NCBI GenBank assembly: GCA_964438865.1
Contig: CAYTMI010000006.1
Span: 124,001-188,000, forward strand
Direction of reading: 5' to 3'
From: G016234445 sp964438865
Lineage (GTDB): Bacteria; Chloroflexota; Dehalococcoidia; Tepidiformales; Tepidiformaceae
DNA: 64,000 nt
Position 1 is the first letter of the stretch; each line of letters opens with the position of its first letter. Made by a program: the position numbers and the translations under genes. Under the pieces are notes generated by a model that was not told where the DNA came from, searched no databases, and was given only the letters and a program-made list of their open reading frames with translations. Below are positions 7,496 to 15,453 of the stretch, piece by piece.

Positions 7496-8206
7496 CTACG
7501 CCGGGGTGATCGAGCCTTCACCGAGGATGCTCGCCAGGGCCGTGAGCCGTTCGATCACCAGGTAGCCGGAGCGGTCGCGCGCCTTCGCTGAGCGCTGGAG
7601 GAGGACGGCGCGCAGCCCCGCGCCGCGTGCCCCCGCGATGTCCGTCTCCAGGGAGTCGCCGACGAAGAGGGCTTCATGCGGCTCCGCGCCAACTGCGGCC
7701 AGCGCTTGCAGGAACGGTGCCGCGCCGGGCTTCGCTACCCCCACGTCGGCTGAGGTGATGATTGCATCAAGGTGGCCAGCAAGGCCGAGTGCGTTCGCCT
7801 GCTGCTGGAGGAACCGGGCCGGGAAGAGGGTGTTCACGACGGCCGCGGTGCGGTAGCCGCGGTACTTCAACGACGGCAGGAGCGCCCGGGCGTCATCGAA
7901 GACGCTCTCGTGGGCGGTCGCTTCGTCGAAGAAAAGGCGGGCACACGCTTCGACATCGGATGCGCCGACGGCCCAGCCCAGCCAGGTGGAGACGCCTGTA
8001 ATGATGGCTTCGATCGACGGGACTGCCGGGGCGCCGGGCCGGGGGAGGACGGCCTCGAACGCCCGGTCGACATCTTCGTCGCGCACCGCCAGCGAGAGGA
8101 CGCGGCGAGCGTAGCCGGCGATTGCAGCGGTGGGCGCGCGCCGAACGAGGAGGTCCTGGCGGACCAGCGTCCCTTCCCAATCGAAGAGCACTGCCCGGAT
8201 GGCCAT
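7496..8206 (-). CDS. HAD-superfamily hydrolase
   Basis: A 236-residue HAD phosphatase-like protein. Motif I reads FDWEGTLV: Asp9 is the nucleophile, but the usual second aspartate (DxD) is glutamate at position 11, an uncommon variant. Motif II (AVVNTLFP) keeps a small-residue/Asn pattern, motif III lysine lies in DVGVAKPG, and motif IV is FVGDSLETDIAGARGAG. The cap is helical (C1 type). The start overlaps the yqeY stop by one base, so translation is probably coupled. Substrate is unknown; activity with the D-to-E change is uncertain. Confidence 0.85.
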   Translation of the reverse strand: MAIRAVLFDWEGTLVRQDLLVRRAPTAAIAGYARRVLSLAVRDEDVDRAFEAVLPRPGAPAVPSIEAIITGVSTWLGWAVGASDVEACARLFFDEATAHESVFDDARALLPSLKYRGYRTAAVVNTLFPARFLQQQANALGLAGHLDAIITSADVGVAKPGAAPFLQALAAVGAEPHEALFVGDSLETDIAGARGAGLRAVLLQRSAKARDRSGYLVIERLTALASILGEGSITPA

Positions 8207-8655
8207 CAGCCGCCCAGGAGGGCCCGTACGACTTCGTTGATGAGGCGGCCATCGGCACGGCCGGCGAACTGCTTCACGAGCGGGGGCATCACCTTCCCGA
8301 TGTCGCGTGGGCCGGAAGCCCCCGTCTCGGCGACGAGCTTGCGCGCCGCCTCTTCGACCTCGGAGCGCTCCGCCTGGGCGGGGAGGTAGGCTTCGAGCAC
8401 GACGAGTTCGGCCTCTTCCTTCGCGACCAGGTCCTCGCGGTTGCCCTTGCGAAATTCGAAGATGCTTTCGCGGCGCTGCTTGGCCTGCTTCTGGATGACC
8501 TGGATCACGCCAGCGTCGTCGAGTTCGCCGCGGACCTCGATTTCGGCGTTCTTGACGGCGGCGGTGAGCATGCGGAGGGTGCTCTTGCGCGTTTCTTCGT
8601 GGGCGCGCATCGCGGCGTGCAGGTCTTCCTGGATGCGTTCCTTGAGGGTGGTCAT
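8206..8655 (-). CDS. yqeY: GatB/YqeY-domain protein
   Basis: YqeY proteins resemble the tRNA-binding tail domain of GatB and may assist tRNA-dependent amidation, though the role is not settled. This 149-residue protein starts MTTLKERIQEDLHAAMRAHE and has the family's KSTLRMLTAAVKNAEIE segment and the GAS(G)PRDIGKVMPPL(V/M)K tail. The ATG at 8655 follows GGAGG at a good distance, and I prefer it over a longer frame. It sits between rpsU and the HAD gene, as in many Gram-positive genomes. Confidence 0.9.
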   Translation of the reverse strand: MTTLKERIQEDLHAAMRAHEETRKSTLRMLTAAVKNAEIEVRGELDDAGVIQVIQKQAKQRRESIFEFRKGNREDLVAKEEAELVVLEAYLPAQAERSEVEEAARKLVAETGASGPRDIGKVMPPLVKQFAGRADGRLINEVVRALLGG

Positions 8656-8674
8656 GGTTGCCTCCGGATCACCA

Positions 8675-8697
8675 CAGGCCCGGATGTCCCGGGCCTG
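8675..8697 (-). terminator. Hairpin between rpsU and yqeY
   Basis: Perfect 9-bp stem CAGGCCCGG/CCGGGCCTG with loop ATGTC. No T-tract follows on the minus strand, so it may act as a partial attenuator or a processing site setting rpsU above yqeY rather than a full terminator. Confidence 0.4.
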
Positions 8698-8731
8698 CAG
8701 AGGGTATCGTGCGTTCGTGCCCTGGCCGGCC

Positions 8732-8947
8732 TTAGCGCCGGGTAAGGGCTCGGGCTTCACTTCGAAGCTGCTTCTTGCGGAGCTTCCGCAGGCGGGCAGC
8801 TTCCTTCTTCTTGCGCTTCACGCTCGGCTTTTCGTAGTGTTCGCGGCGTCGCGCTTCGGCCAGGATGCCATCCTGCTGGACGCGCTTGTTGAAGCGCTTG
8901 AGAGCGCCTTCGAACGACTCGTTATCGCCGATGATGACTTCTGCCAA
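8732..8947 (-). CDS. rpsU: 30S ribosomal protein S21
   Basis: The 71-residue protein begins (TTG start) AEVIIGDNESFEGALKRFNKRV and ends in the Lys/Arg-rich tail typical of S21 (KRKKKEAARLRKLRKK). S21 binds near the 3' end of 16S rRNA and supports initiation. An S21 is notable in a genome with many leaderless-looking starts. It is the first gene of the run rpsU, yqeY, HAD, pgpH. Confidence 0.95.
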   Translation of the reverse strand: MAEVIIGDNESFEGALKRFNKRVQQDGILAEARRREHYEKPSVKRKKKEAARLRKLRKKQLRSEARALTRR

Positions 8948-9108
8948 CTGAGGGGATCACCCGCTTTCCGGACCAGAATGCCGCCACGCGGGCGACAAGG
9001 CCCGAACAGGGTAGCAGGCGTTGCCTTCGCTGGCTATGCGAGCTTCACGGCGACGGCGTCAGCGCGATCGTCCACCCAGCCACGGAGCCGGGCCGGGACG
9101 CAAACGAA

Positions 9109-9131
9109 AAGCGGGGCCATCGACCCCGCTT
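9109..9131 (-). terminator. Rho-independent terminator after the desulforedoxin-like pair
   Basis: Stem AAGCGGGG/CCCCGCTT with a 7-base loop, followed on the minus strand by the T-rich TTTTCGTTTG. It lies about 28 bases after the stop of the small gene at 9159-9302. Confidence 0.75.
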
Positions 9132-9158
9132 CGTTGAAAGCAGCCGGGCTGTCCGGGC

Positions 9159-9302
9159 TTAGTCGGCCGAGGGAAGGACCTTGGGCTGCATGAGCTCCAT
9201 GTCGCGGCCACCGACCTTCAGTTCGCAGTTGCCGGGCTTGATCACGAGAAGCTCGATGCTCGTGGTTTCGTCTTTGTAGCGTTTGCCGAGTTGCACTGCC
9301 AT
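9159..9302 (-). CDS. Tiny desulforedoxin-like paralogue lacking its metal cysteines (47 aa)
   Basis: A 47-residue frame, MAVQLGKRYKDETTSIELLV then IKPGNCELKVGGRDMELMQP, preceded by AGGGAGGGGA. It aligns in length and pattern with the next small protein (GKRY near the start, a Gly turn in the middle, a closing (M/P)LE/MEL segment), but the CPKC pair is replaced by KDETT and only one cysteine remains. It appears to be a degenerate or re-purposed copy that cannot hold an Fe(Cys)4 centre. It is followed by a terminator, so the pair forms a two-gene unit. Confidence 0.7.
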   Translation of the reverse strand: MAVQLGKRYKDETTSIELLVIKPGNCELKVGGRDMELMQPKVLPSAD

Positions 9303-9327
9303 GTGTGGTTCCCCTCCCTGCCGTTCG

Positions 9328-9447
9328 TTACTTCTTCAGTTCAAGCGGCGTGTCGCCGCACATGATGTCGCCGTCGCCGCCCTTGGTGACGATGACCTCC
9401 GACCCGCACTTCGGGCAGATGTAGCGCTTTCCGGTCTGTGCTGCCAT
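9328..9447 (-). CDS. Tiny desulforedoxin/zinc-ribbon-like protein (39 aa)
   Basis: A 39-residue frame, MAAQTGKRYICPKCGSEVIV then TKGGDGDIMCGDTPLELKK. The CPKCG knuckle, GGDGD turn and MCGD segment match the N-terminal rubredoxin-like domain of desulfoferrodoxin and free desulforedoxin, which bind one iron through four cysteines; here only three cysteines are visible, with aspartate after the third. A role as a small metal or redox protein is inference. A good promoter lies at 9513-9541 and it starts the two-gene unit. Confidence 0.75.
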   Translation of the reverse strand: MAAQTGKRYICPKCGSEVIVTKGGDGDIMCGDTPLELKK

Positions 9448-9512
9448 CCGGTGGACTTCCCCTTCCTCTTCTTCGCGGCCCACGCCGCTGCTTGCCTCAA
9501 GGCTGTGGCCGG

Positions 9513-9541
9513 ATCGTAGCCAGCGTCACCGGGAGCGTCAA
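9513..9541 (-). promoter_or_regulatory. Sigma-70-type promoter of the desulforedoxin-like pair
   Basis: On the minus strand TTGACG, a 17-base spacer and TACGAT. This is the best -35/-10 combination I see in the window, with about 60 bases of leader before the first small gene. Confidence 0.6.
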
Positions 9542-9560
9542 ACTGGGCACCCGCCAGTGG

Positions 9561-9586
9561 CGAAGCCCGGGAAAACCCGGGCTTCG
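9561..9586 (-). terminator. Terminator hairpin of the cytochrome bc operon
   Basis: An 11-bp perfect stem CGAAGCCCGGG/CCCGGGCTTCG with a 4-base loop, 25 bases after the last operon gene. No long T-tract follows. Confidence 0.6.
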
Positions 9587-9611
9587 GCGGTGACGATTGG
9601 CTGCGACGGCG

Positions 9612-11501
9612 CTACTCGACGAAGAGCGTCGCCTTCATGTCGGGGTGGTAGTCGCAGGTGATCTTGAACTCGCCCGCAGTGCTGAAGGTGATCGTCCGCT
9701 CGTCGCCCTGCTTCAGGTCGCCGTTGTCCTTCTTCCCGCCGAACGTAATCGTGTGTAATCCGGTCTTGCTGCTGAACTTGACGGAGGTACCCTTGGCGAC
9801 GAGGGCGACGCCCTGGTTCGCCGCCTGGGCAGTGCCGTCCGCGCTGAGGGTCCAGTCGTTGGCGTTCGCGACGATTTCAACGGTCTTCGACACAGCGGTG
9901 GGCCTCTCCACCGGCTTCACCGCGCCGGTGATCTGGTCGTAGAGGCTCTTGCCGACGGCGTGCTGGACGCAGGCCGTGCCGGAGTTAAGTGTGGTAGGCG
10001 GCGCAGGGCCCCAGGCGTCGGCCGGGAGCGACAACACGGTCCCAACCCGGACGACGCTGTCCTTGGTGAGGTTCGGGTTCTTGTCCTTGTTCGCCTCCGC
10101 CAGGCTGGCCGCCGTCACGTTCGAATAAGCCTCCGCGACCTTTTCGAGAGTCTGGCCCTGGACGATGTAGCCATCGATCCTCGGGAGCTTGAGGAGCACT
10201 CGTGAGTCCAGCGGCGACGAGCCGTCGAGATTGTTCAGCTTGAGAAGGGCGTCGACGGTGATCCCGTGCGCGTTCGCCACCGACTCGTAGCTGTCGCCCG
10301 ACTGGACCAGGACGACAGCGTTGTCCGGCAGCTTGAGCCGGGTGCCGGCGACCAGTTCAGCGTCGGCGGCGACACCAGATGAGGCGGCCAGCTGGGCAGA
10401 AGTGAGCTTGTGTTCGGTGGCGAGCGCGGTGAACGTATCACCCGTGCCGACGATGACGACGGCCCCGGTCGCCAGTTTCAAGGTGCGTTCGAACGGCAGC
10501 TCTGTGTCCGCGGGAGATCCAGAGGGGATGACATCGCCGTTCGCCGCTATGAGCGCGGAGGCACTGATGCCGTGCGCAGTAGCAACCGACTCGATCGTGT
10601 CGCCGGCGCGAACGGCGAAGACGGCGCCATCGGGAAACCGAAGCTTGTCGAGGCCGGGGAACAACCCGTAGACAGGGTTGCCTTCGTTGCTCAGGAGGAC
10701 AAAGTCGCCCGACTTCTTGTCGATGCGATAGTTGAGGTTGTTGTCGGTCGCGAGGATCACGGCGCCAACGTGTGTGGCAGCGGCCACCTTGGCGACTGTT
10801 TCGTTGTCCTTCTTGACCTCATACGTGCGCCCGGCGGGGTAGGTCTTGTTGGGGGGCAGCTTCAGCTCTGTGCCCTTCTTCAAGAGCGCGTTGGGATCCG
10901 CAACGCCGTTGAGCGTGGCAAGTTGGCCGGGGCCAATATTGTGGGCGGCCGCAATCGAACCCAGCGTGTCGCCACTGACGATGGCGGTCGTTTCGTGGTT
11001 GAGGTTGCGGGCGAACTCGACGGCTTCGAGCCAGCCGCGACTCGCGGGGTTGCCATCTTCGTCCACGAGGTCGGGATCAACGGGCGACGTTAGCAAGTCC
11101 ACGAGGTGGTCGATCTGACGCAGGTTGAGGGCGCCGCCGACCGCCCGCTCGTTGGGGTAGATCCCGAGGCTGCTGGCCCAGGCCGGCATGAGAGTGCCGG
11201 CGCGCCCGCACATGATGGTGGTGCGAAGGAGTTCCTGGTTTGCCTTCAGGACGAGGGGGTCCTGGTTCTTGAACGCGTCGGTGTTCAGCGTGGGGCCAAC
11301 GCCCCCTTGCCCCTTGAGGCCGTGGCATGTGCGGCAGTTGTTGGCGTAGAGCAGGGCGCCGCGCTCAACCGACTGATCCATCGACCATTCGGTCTGCATT
11401 TCCGCGCGGTAGGGGAGGTCAATGACGGTGTAGGCCGCGCAGCCGCCCACAAAGACAAAAAAGAGGGCGACGATCAGGACGATCTGCTTCTGAGTGTTCA
11501 A
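9612..11501 (-). CDS. Cytochrome c / multi-LysM / cupredoxin fusion protein
   Basis: This 629-residue protein ends the bc operon. An N-terminal membrane helix (about 5-24) is followed by a cytochrome c domain: haem site CRTCH (56-60) and likely axial Met105 in GTLMPAWA. Then come about six LysM-like units (about 165-480), each with a (G/K)DTxxSxAxxHxI core and an L(K)LP end; LysM domains usually bind peptidoglycan sugars. The C-terminal 90 residues form a cupredoxin with apparent copper ligands His583, Cys616, His619 and Met622 (CDYHPDM). So one chain carries haem, putative wall anchors and a copper site outside the membrane. TTG start at 11501, 13 bases after the Rieske gene. The role as electron carrier from the bc complex is inferred from position. 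Confidence 0.9.
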   Translation of the reverse strand: MNTQKQIVLIVALFFVFVGGCAAYTVIDLPYRAEMQTEWSMDQSVERGALLYANNCRTCHGLKGQGGVGPTLNTDAFKNQDPLVLKANQELLRTTIMCGRAGTLMPAWASSLGIYPNERAVGGALNLRQIDHLVDLLTSPVDPDLVDEDGNPASRGWLEAVEFARNLNHETTAIVSGDTLGSIAAAHNIGPGQLATLNGVADPNALLKKGTELKLPPNKTYPAGRTYEVKKDNETVAKVAAATHVGAVILATDNNLNYRIDKKSGDFVLLSNEGNPVYGLFPGLDKLRFPDGAVFAVRAGDTIESVATAHGISASALIAANGDVIPSGSPADTELPFERTLKLATGAVVIVGTGDTFTALATEHKLTSAQLAASSGVAADAELVAGTRLKLPDNAVVLVQSGDSYESVANAHGITVDALLKLNNLDGSSPLDSRVLLKLPRIDGYIVQGQTLEKVAEAYSNVTAASLAEANKDKNPNLTKDSVVRVGTVLSLPADAWGPAPPTTLNSGTACVQHAVGKSLYDQITGAVKPVERPTAVSKTVEIVANANDWTLSADGTAQAANQGVALVAKGTSVKFSSKTGLHTITFGGKKDNGDLKQGDERTITFSTAGEFKITCDYHPDMKATLFVE

Positions 11502-11513
11502 TCGAGTCCCTGT

Positions 11514-12128
11514 CTAGCCGGAATAGGGCTTCGCGCGAAGCGGATTGTCGGGGCCGCCCGACGTGATGACGCCGGTGTTAACGTTGAGCGACTTGTCGCC
11601 GTTGACGGAGAGAGCCATGGTGTCCATCGGGCGCGGGGCTGGGCCGTAGACGCGGATGCCAGCGCGGGAATAGGTCGAACCGTGGCACGGGCACCGGAAC
11701 CACCCGACAATGCCGGGGAAGTTCACGCCGGCGCCGTTAAAGGCGGCGTTCCAGGGGACCGTGCAGCCCAGGTGGGGGCACTTCCAGTAGAGGGCAAGGA
11801 TGCCCCCCGTACCCCCGACGCCGAGCACATCGCCCTGGGCCCCGGCGAGGTTGGAGAGCCAGAACTTGCCTTCGGAGATGCGCGAAGGCTCTCCTCCGAC
11901 CTTGGGGATGCGTGCCGGGACAACGGTGATGGCGCCACCGAAACCGGTGGGCTTTCGCAGGTTAAAGAATCCGAGGAAGCCGGCCGCCATCGCCCCGACC
12001 GACAGCGTGAGGCCGGCGAAGACGCTCACCCGCAGGAAGGAGCGGCGCGAAAGTTTCCGGGCTTCGGTCTGGCGCGCATGTTCGACTCGGCGGGCGATGG
12101 CGCCGGCTGTTGGTTGCATCTGCGTCAT
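11514..12128 (-). CDS. Rieske [2Fe-2S] protein of the cytochrome bc complex
   Basis: A 204-residue Rieske subunit. It has a twin-arginine export motif (SRRSFLR, about residue 27) before a single helix, which then serves as membrane anchor. The cluster ligands are in CPHLGC and CPCHGS, with about 25 residues between them. It takes one electron from quinol and passes it to the cytochrome c. It sits between the two cytochrome b parts and the cytochrome c fusion gene, in the operon order b(N), b(C), Rieske, c. Confidence 0.95.
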   Translation of the reverse strand: MTQMQPTAGAIARRVEHARQTEARKLSRRSFLRVSVFAGLTLSVGAMAAGFLGFFNLRKPTGFGGAITVVPARIPKVGGEPSRISEGKFWLSNLAGAQGDVLGVGGTGGILALYWKCPHLGCTVPWNAAFNGAGVNFPGIVGWFRCPCHGSTYSRAGIRVYGPAPRPMDTMALSVNGDKSLNVNTGVITSGGPDNPLRAKPYSG

Positions 12129-12155
12129 CGGAATTGCCTCCTCCCCATCACCTTA

Positions 12156-13019
12156 TCACTCCTGCCCCGGGATGCCTTCGCTGACGCTCAGATCCCACGG
12201 GAAGACGAGTTCCTGGCCCTGGCCGCGGAAAGCTGTGCCGGTCAGCGTCAGGACGCCATAGGCTGCGACGAAGCCAGAGAAGAGAACGATCAGCGCATCG
12301 CGCCGAGTCACCACCCAGCCCACTCGCCAGAGGCTGAAGATGAGCATCGCGCTCATCCCGACCATGGCCATGGTGGGGATGCCTTGTTCAACCAGCCACG
12401 CCGGGAAGTCGAGATGCTGGAAGTCTTCGCCGATGATCACGATATTGACCGGGGAGTACGTTATGTTGCGGAACCATTCCGGCCACGGGAGTTGGGTCTG
12501 GATAGAGCGGACGTTTTCGAGGAACCGGAGGCTGTCGCCGCCGGAGAGTCCGAACCAGTCGTGAAGGAAGAAGGCGACCTTCCCCGAGTCCCAGAGGATG
12601 AGGAACCAGGTGCCCACGAACCCGACGATGGCCGAGACGACCGTGAGCCGCACCGAGCGTTCGGTGCCGAACCAAACCCCCTGGCCCTCCTGTTCGCGGT
12701 CGAAATAGGGGAACGCACCCATAACAACGAGCCAGATGCTGGGGATGATGACCCCGGCCATGCCGGCGTTCATGTGGAGGAGGAGTTCCTGGAGGTTGAG
12801 CAGGTACCACGGCGCCTTGGAGGGGTTCGGCGTGACGTCTGCGTTTGCCTGGTCAAGTAGCGGGGCGTTGATCAGGAACGAGAGCAGGAACAGCGTGATC
12901 GTGAAAAGCATCGCGGCGATGAACTCGATAAAGACGAGATCTGGCCAGACGAGGACTTCTTCTTCACGCGAACGGGTCTGCGTGCGGGCGACGGGACGGG
13001 CGACGACAGCAGTGGCCAT
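12156..13019 (-). CDS. Cytochrome b C-terminal part (subunit IV / PetD-like, extended)
   Basis: The 287-residue protein has the subunit IV features: a first helix near residue 35, then the quinol-site region NPSKAPWYLLNLQELLLH (the PEWY position reads APWY), a helix around 90-110, and another after FDRE. It is longer than plant-type subunit IV (about 160 residues) and has extra helices at about 125-150, 220-240 and 245-265. Split cytochrome b is typical of b6f and of some bacterial bc complexes. It follows the N-terminal cytochrome b gene by 29 bases. Confidence 0.9.
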   Translation of the reverse strand: MATAVVARPVARTQTRSREEEVLVWPDLVFIEFIAAMLFTITLFLLSFLINAPLLDQANADVTPNPSKAPWYLLNLQELLLHMNAGMAGVIIPSIWLVVMGAFPYFDREQEGQGVWFGTERSVRLTVVSAIVGFVGTWFLILWDSGKVAFFLHDWFGLSGGDSLRFLENVRSIQTQLPWPEWFRNITYSPVNIVIIGEDFQHLDFPAWLVEQGIPTMAMVGMSAMLIFSLWRVGWVVTRRDALIVLFSGFVAAYGVLTLTGTAFRGQGQELVFPWDLSVSEGIPGQE

Positions 13020-13048
13020 TGCGTTCCTATTCCTGCGCGGTGTGCGGC

Positions 13049-13801
13049 CTAGAGCGGCCGGGCGAGCCCGCCGTCACGGCGGATTCGCCAGAAGTGGACT
13101 GCCATGAAGATGGCCGCCAGGAGGGGCAGCCCAATCACGTGCAGCGTGTAGAAGCGGATGAGCGCCTGCGGGCCCACTTCAAAGCCGCCGAGCAGCCAGA
13201 AGCGGGTCTTGGGGCCAAGGACCGGCGCCGAGCCGGCGATGTTCGTACCGACGGTGATGGCCCAGAACGCGAGCTGGTCCCAGGGCAGCAGGTAGCCGGT
13301 GAAGGAGAGGAGGAAGGTCAGGACGAGGAGAATGACTCCAACGACCCAGTTGAACTCGCGGGGCGGCTTGTAGGCCCCCGTATAGAAGACGCGCATCATG
13401 TGCATGAAGACGAGGATGACCATGGCGTGGGCCATCCAGCGGTGCATGTTTCGCATCAGCTGGCCGAATTCGACCGTGTTCTGGATGGTCTGCATGTCCA
13501 GGTACGCCCGTTCGACGCTGGGCACGTAGTAGAACATCAGGAGGATGCCGGTGACCGTGAGGCCCAGGAACATGAAGAACGAGAGGCCACCCAGGCAGTA
13601 GGTGTGCGTGATCTTCACGTGGGTCCGGTGGATGCGGGTGGGGTGGAGGTGGAGAAAGACGTTCGTCGCCACCACGAGCATCTGGTTCCGGGGGGTGTTC
13701 GGATACCCCGTGCGGAAGATGGACTTCCACACATAGTTATGGAACATCATGTCGTAGAGCTTGTCTGCGACGGTCGGTTTGGTGGGTTGCTCGACTGCCA
13801 T
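13049..13801 (-). CDS. Cytochrome b N-terminal part (b6-like)
   Basis: A 250-residue diheme cytochrome b with four helices. Haem ligand histidines are visible as two pairs: HRWMAHAMVILVFMH region (helix B) and LHVIGLPLLAAIFMAVH (helix D). The typical b6 signature YCLGGLSFF, RNMHRW and LPWDQLAFWA segments are present. The ATG at 13801 is preferred over a GTG at 13828, because AGGAG lies just upstream of it and the longer form would overlap the small upstream gene. Oxidises quinol with the Rieske protein. Confidence 0.95.
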   Translation of the reverse strand: MAVEQPTKPTVADKLYDMMFHNYVWKSIFRTGYPNTPRNQMLVVATNVFLHLHPTRIHRTHVKITHTYCLGGLSFFMFLGLTVTGILLMFYYVPSVERAYLDMQTIQNTVEFGQLMRNMHRWMAHAMVILVFMHMMRVFYTGAYKPPREFNWVVGVILLVLTFLLSFTGYLLPWDQLAFWAITVGTNIAGSAPVLGPKTRFWLLGGFEVGPQALIRFYTLHVIGLPLLAAIFMAVHFWRIRRDGGLARPL

Positions 13802-13815
13802 TGCCGCTCCTGGCC

Positions 13816-13935
13816 TTACTTCTGCCACCAGTGGCCAAAGGCCACCATGATGGCGAGTGAGACAACGATGGTGATACCGACGAAGACGAGTTCGAGCGTC
13901 TCCGCGAAGTCATGAGGCAGGTTGGAAAACTCCAC
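13816..13935 (-). CDS. Small single-helix membrane protein, first gene of the bc operon
   Basis: A 39-residue protein from the GTG at 13935 (EFSNLPHDFAETLELVFVG, then a hydrophobic helix ending in GHWWQK). GGGGAGG lies upstream. A longer frame back to 14070 exists, but its extra residues look non-coding. Small one-helix subunits accompany many bc/b6f complexes, and its position 14 bases ahead of cytochrome b suggests such a subunit. That role is inference. Confidence 0.65.
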   Translation of the reverse strand: MEFSNLPHDFAETLELVFVGITIVVSLAIMVAFGHWWQK

Positions 13936-14151
13936 GGTGCGGGCGACCTCCCCTCGACGGTCCGCAGGCGCTGCATTGCCGCCCGGCGCCCGGACGACAT
14001 TGTGAATCCTGTAGCAAGGCTGATTTATACCACCGGCCTCCCGGGGGGTCAAAGCCGGTTTACGCTCCATCGAAGGCTCCTATCCCAGGCTTCGACGTCA
14101 CCCGTGTCCGCGGACTCGCCACCGCGCAGCCCCACCGGCGCCGCCCTGGGG

Positions 14152-14883
14152 TCAGGAACGGCGGAAGCGCATCCTCAGGAGGCCGCGAATATCCTCCGCC
14201 GCGGTCTTGAAGATGTTGACCTTGCTGTCGCGGTCTTCGTCCCAGCGCACCGGAAGTTCGCAGATCTTCAGCCCCCGCTTGTGCGCAAGGATCAGCAGTT
14301 CCGTATCGAAGAACCACATCCGGTTTTCGATGAGCGGCACCACTTCGTCGATCACCCGGCGATTCAGCGCCTTGAAGCCGCACTGGGCGTCGGTGATGCG
14401 CAGGCGGGGGAACGTCGCCCGGATGAGGAAGATGTAGCCGCGGGACGTGATTTCGCGTTTCAGTGACCGCTGGGTCTGGGAGCCGCGCGCCCTCCGGCTG
14501 CCGATTGCGACGTCGCAGCCTTCCTTCGCCACCATCGTGACGAGGCGGGGGAGGTGCTCGAGGTCGGTGCTGAGGTCGACGTCCATGTAGGCGACGACGG
14601 CGGCATCGCTGTTCCTCCACGCCTGTTTGAGGGCCAGCCCCCGGCCCTTGATGGTCAGGAGTTCCGCCTTCACACGGCCGGGATAGGCGGCTTCCAGTTC
14701 CTGTGCCAACGCGCCGGTGCCGTCGTTCGAACCGTTGTCCGCGACGACGACCCGCCAAGCGTACTCCGGGTGGCGATCGAACAGGGCCAGCGTCTTTTCG
14801 ATGCTGCCGCGAAGCACCGCCACCTCGTTGTAGCACGGAATGACGACGTCGACGCGGACCGGGGCGTCAGTTGGGGCAGACAT
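14152..14883 (-). CDS. Family 2 glycosyltransferase (dolichyl-phosphate glucosyltransferase-like)
   Basis: A 243-residue GT-A enzyme: nucleotide-binding VVIPCYNE at residue 13, DNGSNDGT at 50, metal-binding DVDLSTDLEHL near 100, and the acceptor-side GSRR plus TDAQCGFKAL segments typical of polyprenyl-phosphate sugar transferases. No C-terminal membrane helices are present, so it resembles the dolichyl-phosphate beta-glucosyltransferase form. A TACAAT box lies 8 bases before the ATG. It may make lipid-linked sugars for glycosyltransferases such as the one at 26.8-29 kb, but this link is inference. Confidence 0.85.
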   Translation of the reverse strand: MSAPTDAPVRVDVVIPCYNEVAVLRGSIEKTLALFDRHPEYAWRVVVADNGSNDGTGALAQELEAAYPGRVKAELLTIKGRGLALKQAWRNSDAAVVAYMDVDLSTDLEHLPRLVTMVAKEGCDVAIGSRRARGSQTQRSLKREITSRGYIFLIRATFPRLRITDAQCGFKALNRRVIDEVVPLIENRMWFFDTELLILAHKRGLKICELPVRWDEDRDSKVNIFKTAAEDIRGLLRMRFRRS

Positions 14884-14943
14884 ACCGGGCCATTGTATTC
14901 CGGCCGGCTCTAGCGGCTATCGCCGGGCGCAGCCGCCGCGGCT

Positions 14944-15447
14944 TCAGCTTTCGCTGATCGTGACTGACTTCATCGCGACCGGCTGGACGGGGCGGTCCTG
15001 GGCGCCTGTCGCGGCGGTGGCGATGGCATCGAGCACGTCTTCGCCCGAGCTGAGCTTGCCGAAGATCGTGTAGTTCGCGGGCAGGGGGTAGTCCGCGTGC
15101 ATGACGAAGAACTGGCTGCCGTTAGTGTTCGGGCCGGCATTCGCCATTGCCAGGGTGCCGCGCAGATACGCCCGCGTCACCTTCTCGTCGTTGAAACGAT
15201 AGCCGGGGCCACCGCTGCCCATGCCCTTGGGATCGCCGCCCTGGATCATGAAACCCTTGATCACCCGGTGAAAGATGACGTCGGTGTAGAACTCGTCCCG
15301 GGCGAGGAAGACGAAGTTGTTGACGGTCGTCGGGGCGTCGCCGGGGAAGAGCTCGGCGGTCATGGTGCCGGCTGTGGTCTCGATGGTGGCGGTGTAGGTC
15401 TTGGCTGGGTCGATGGTGAGGTCTGGCGCCTTGGGATACTGCTTCAT
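14944..15447 (-). CDS. Cyclophilin-type peptidyl-prolyl isomerase
   Basis: The 167-residue protein has the cyclophilin core from about residue 20: FHRVIKGFMIQGGDP with the catalytic Arg, GTLAMANAGPNTNGSQFF, and YTIFGKL. It lacks a signal peptide, so it should act in the cytoplasm as a proline isomerase in protein folding. The ATG at 15447 lies exactly 6 bases after a TACGCT box and has no ribosome-binding site, which suggests a leaderless transcript. Length fits the short bacterial cyclophilins. Confidence 0.95.
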   Translation of the reverse strand: MKQYPKAPDLTIDPAKTYTATIETTAGTMTAELFPGDAPTTVNNFVFLARDEFYTDVIFHRVIKGFMIQGGDPKGMGSGGPGYRFNDEKVTRAYLRGTLAMANAGPNTNGSQFFVMHADYPLPANYTIFGKLSSGEDVLDAIATAATGAQDRPVQPVAMKSVTISES

Positions 15448-15453
15448 GGTGAA

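Noticed and set aside
4360..7509. Very long plus-strand open frame antisense to purQ and pgpH
   Set aside because: It is the mirror of G+C-rich codons on the other strand; its translation is low in complexity and both genes on the minus strand have clear motifs.
5257..7521. Longer pgpH start at 7521
   Set aside because: It would overlap the HAD gene and adds an Arg/Ser-rich stretch with no signal; ATG at 7449 is ahead of the first membrane helix.
13936..14070. 45-codon N-terminal extension of the small bc operon protein
   Set aside because: Extra residues look non-coding, and the GTG at 13935 has a fitting GGGGAGG.
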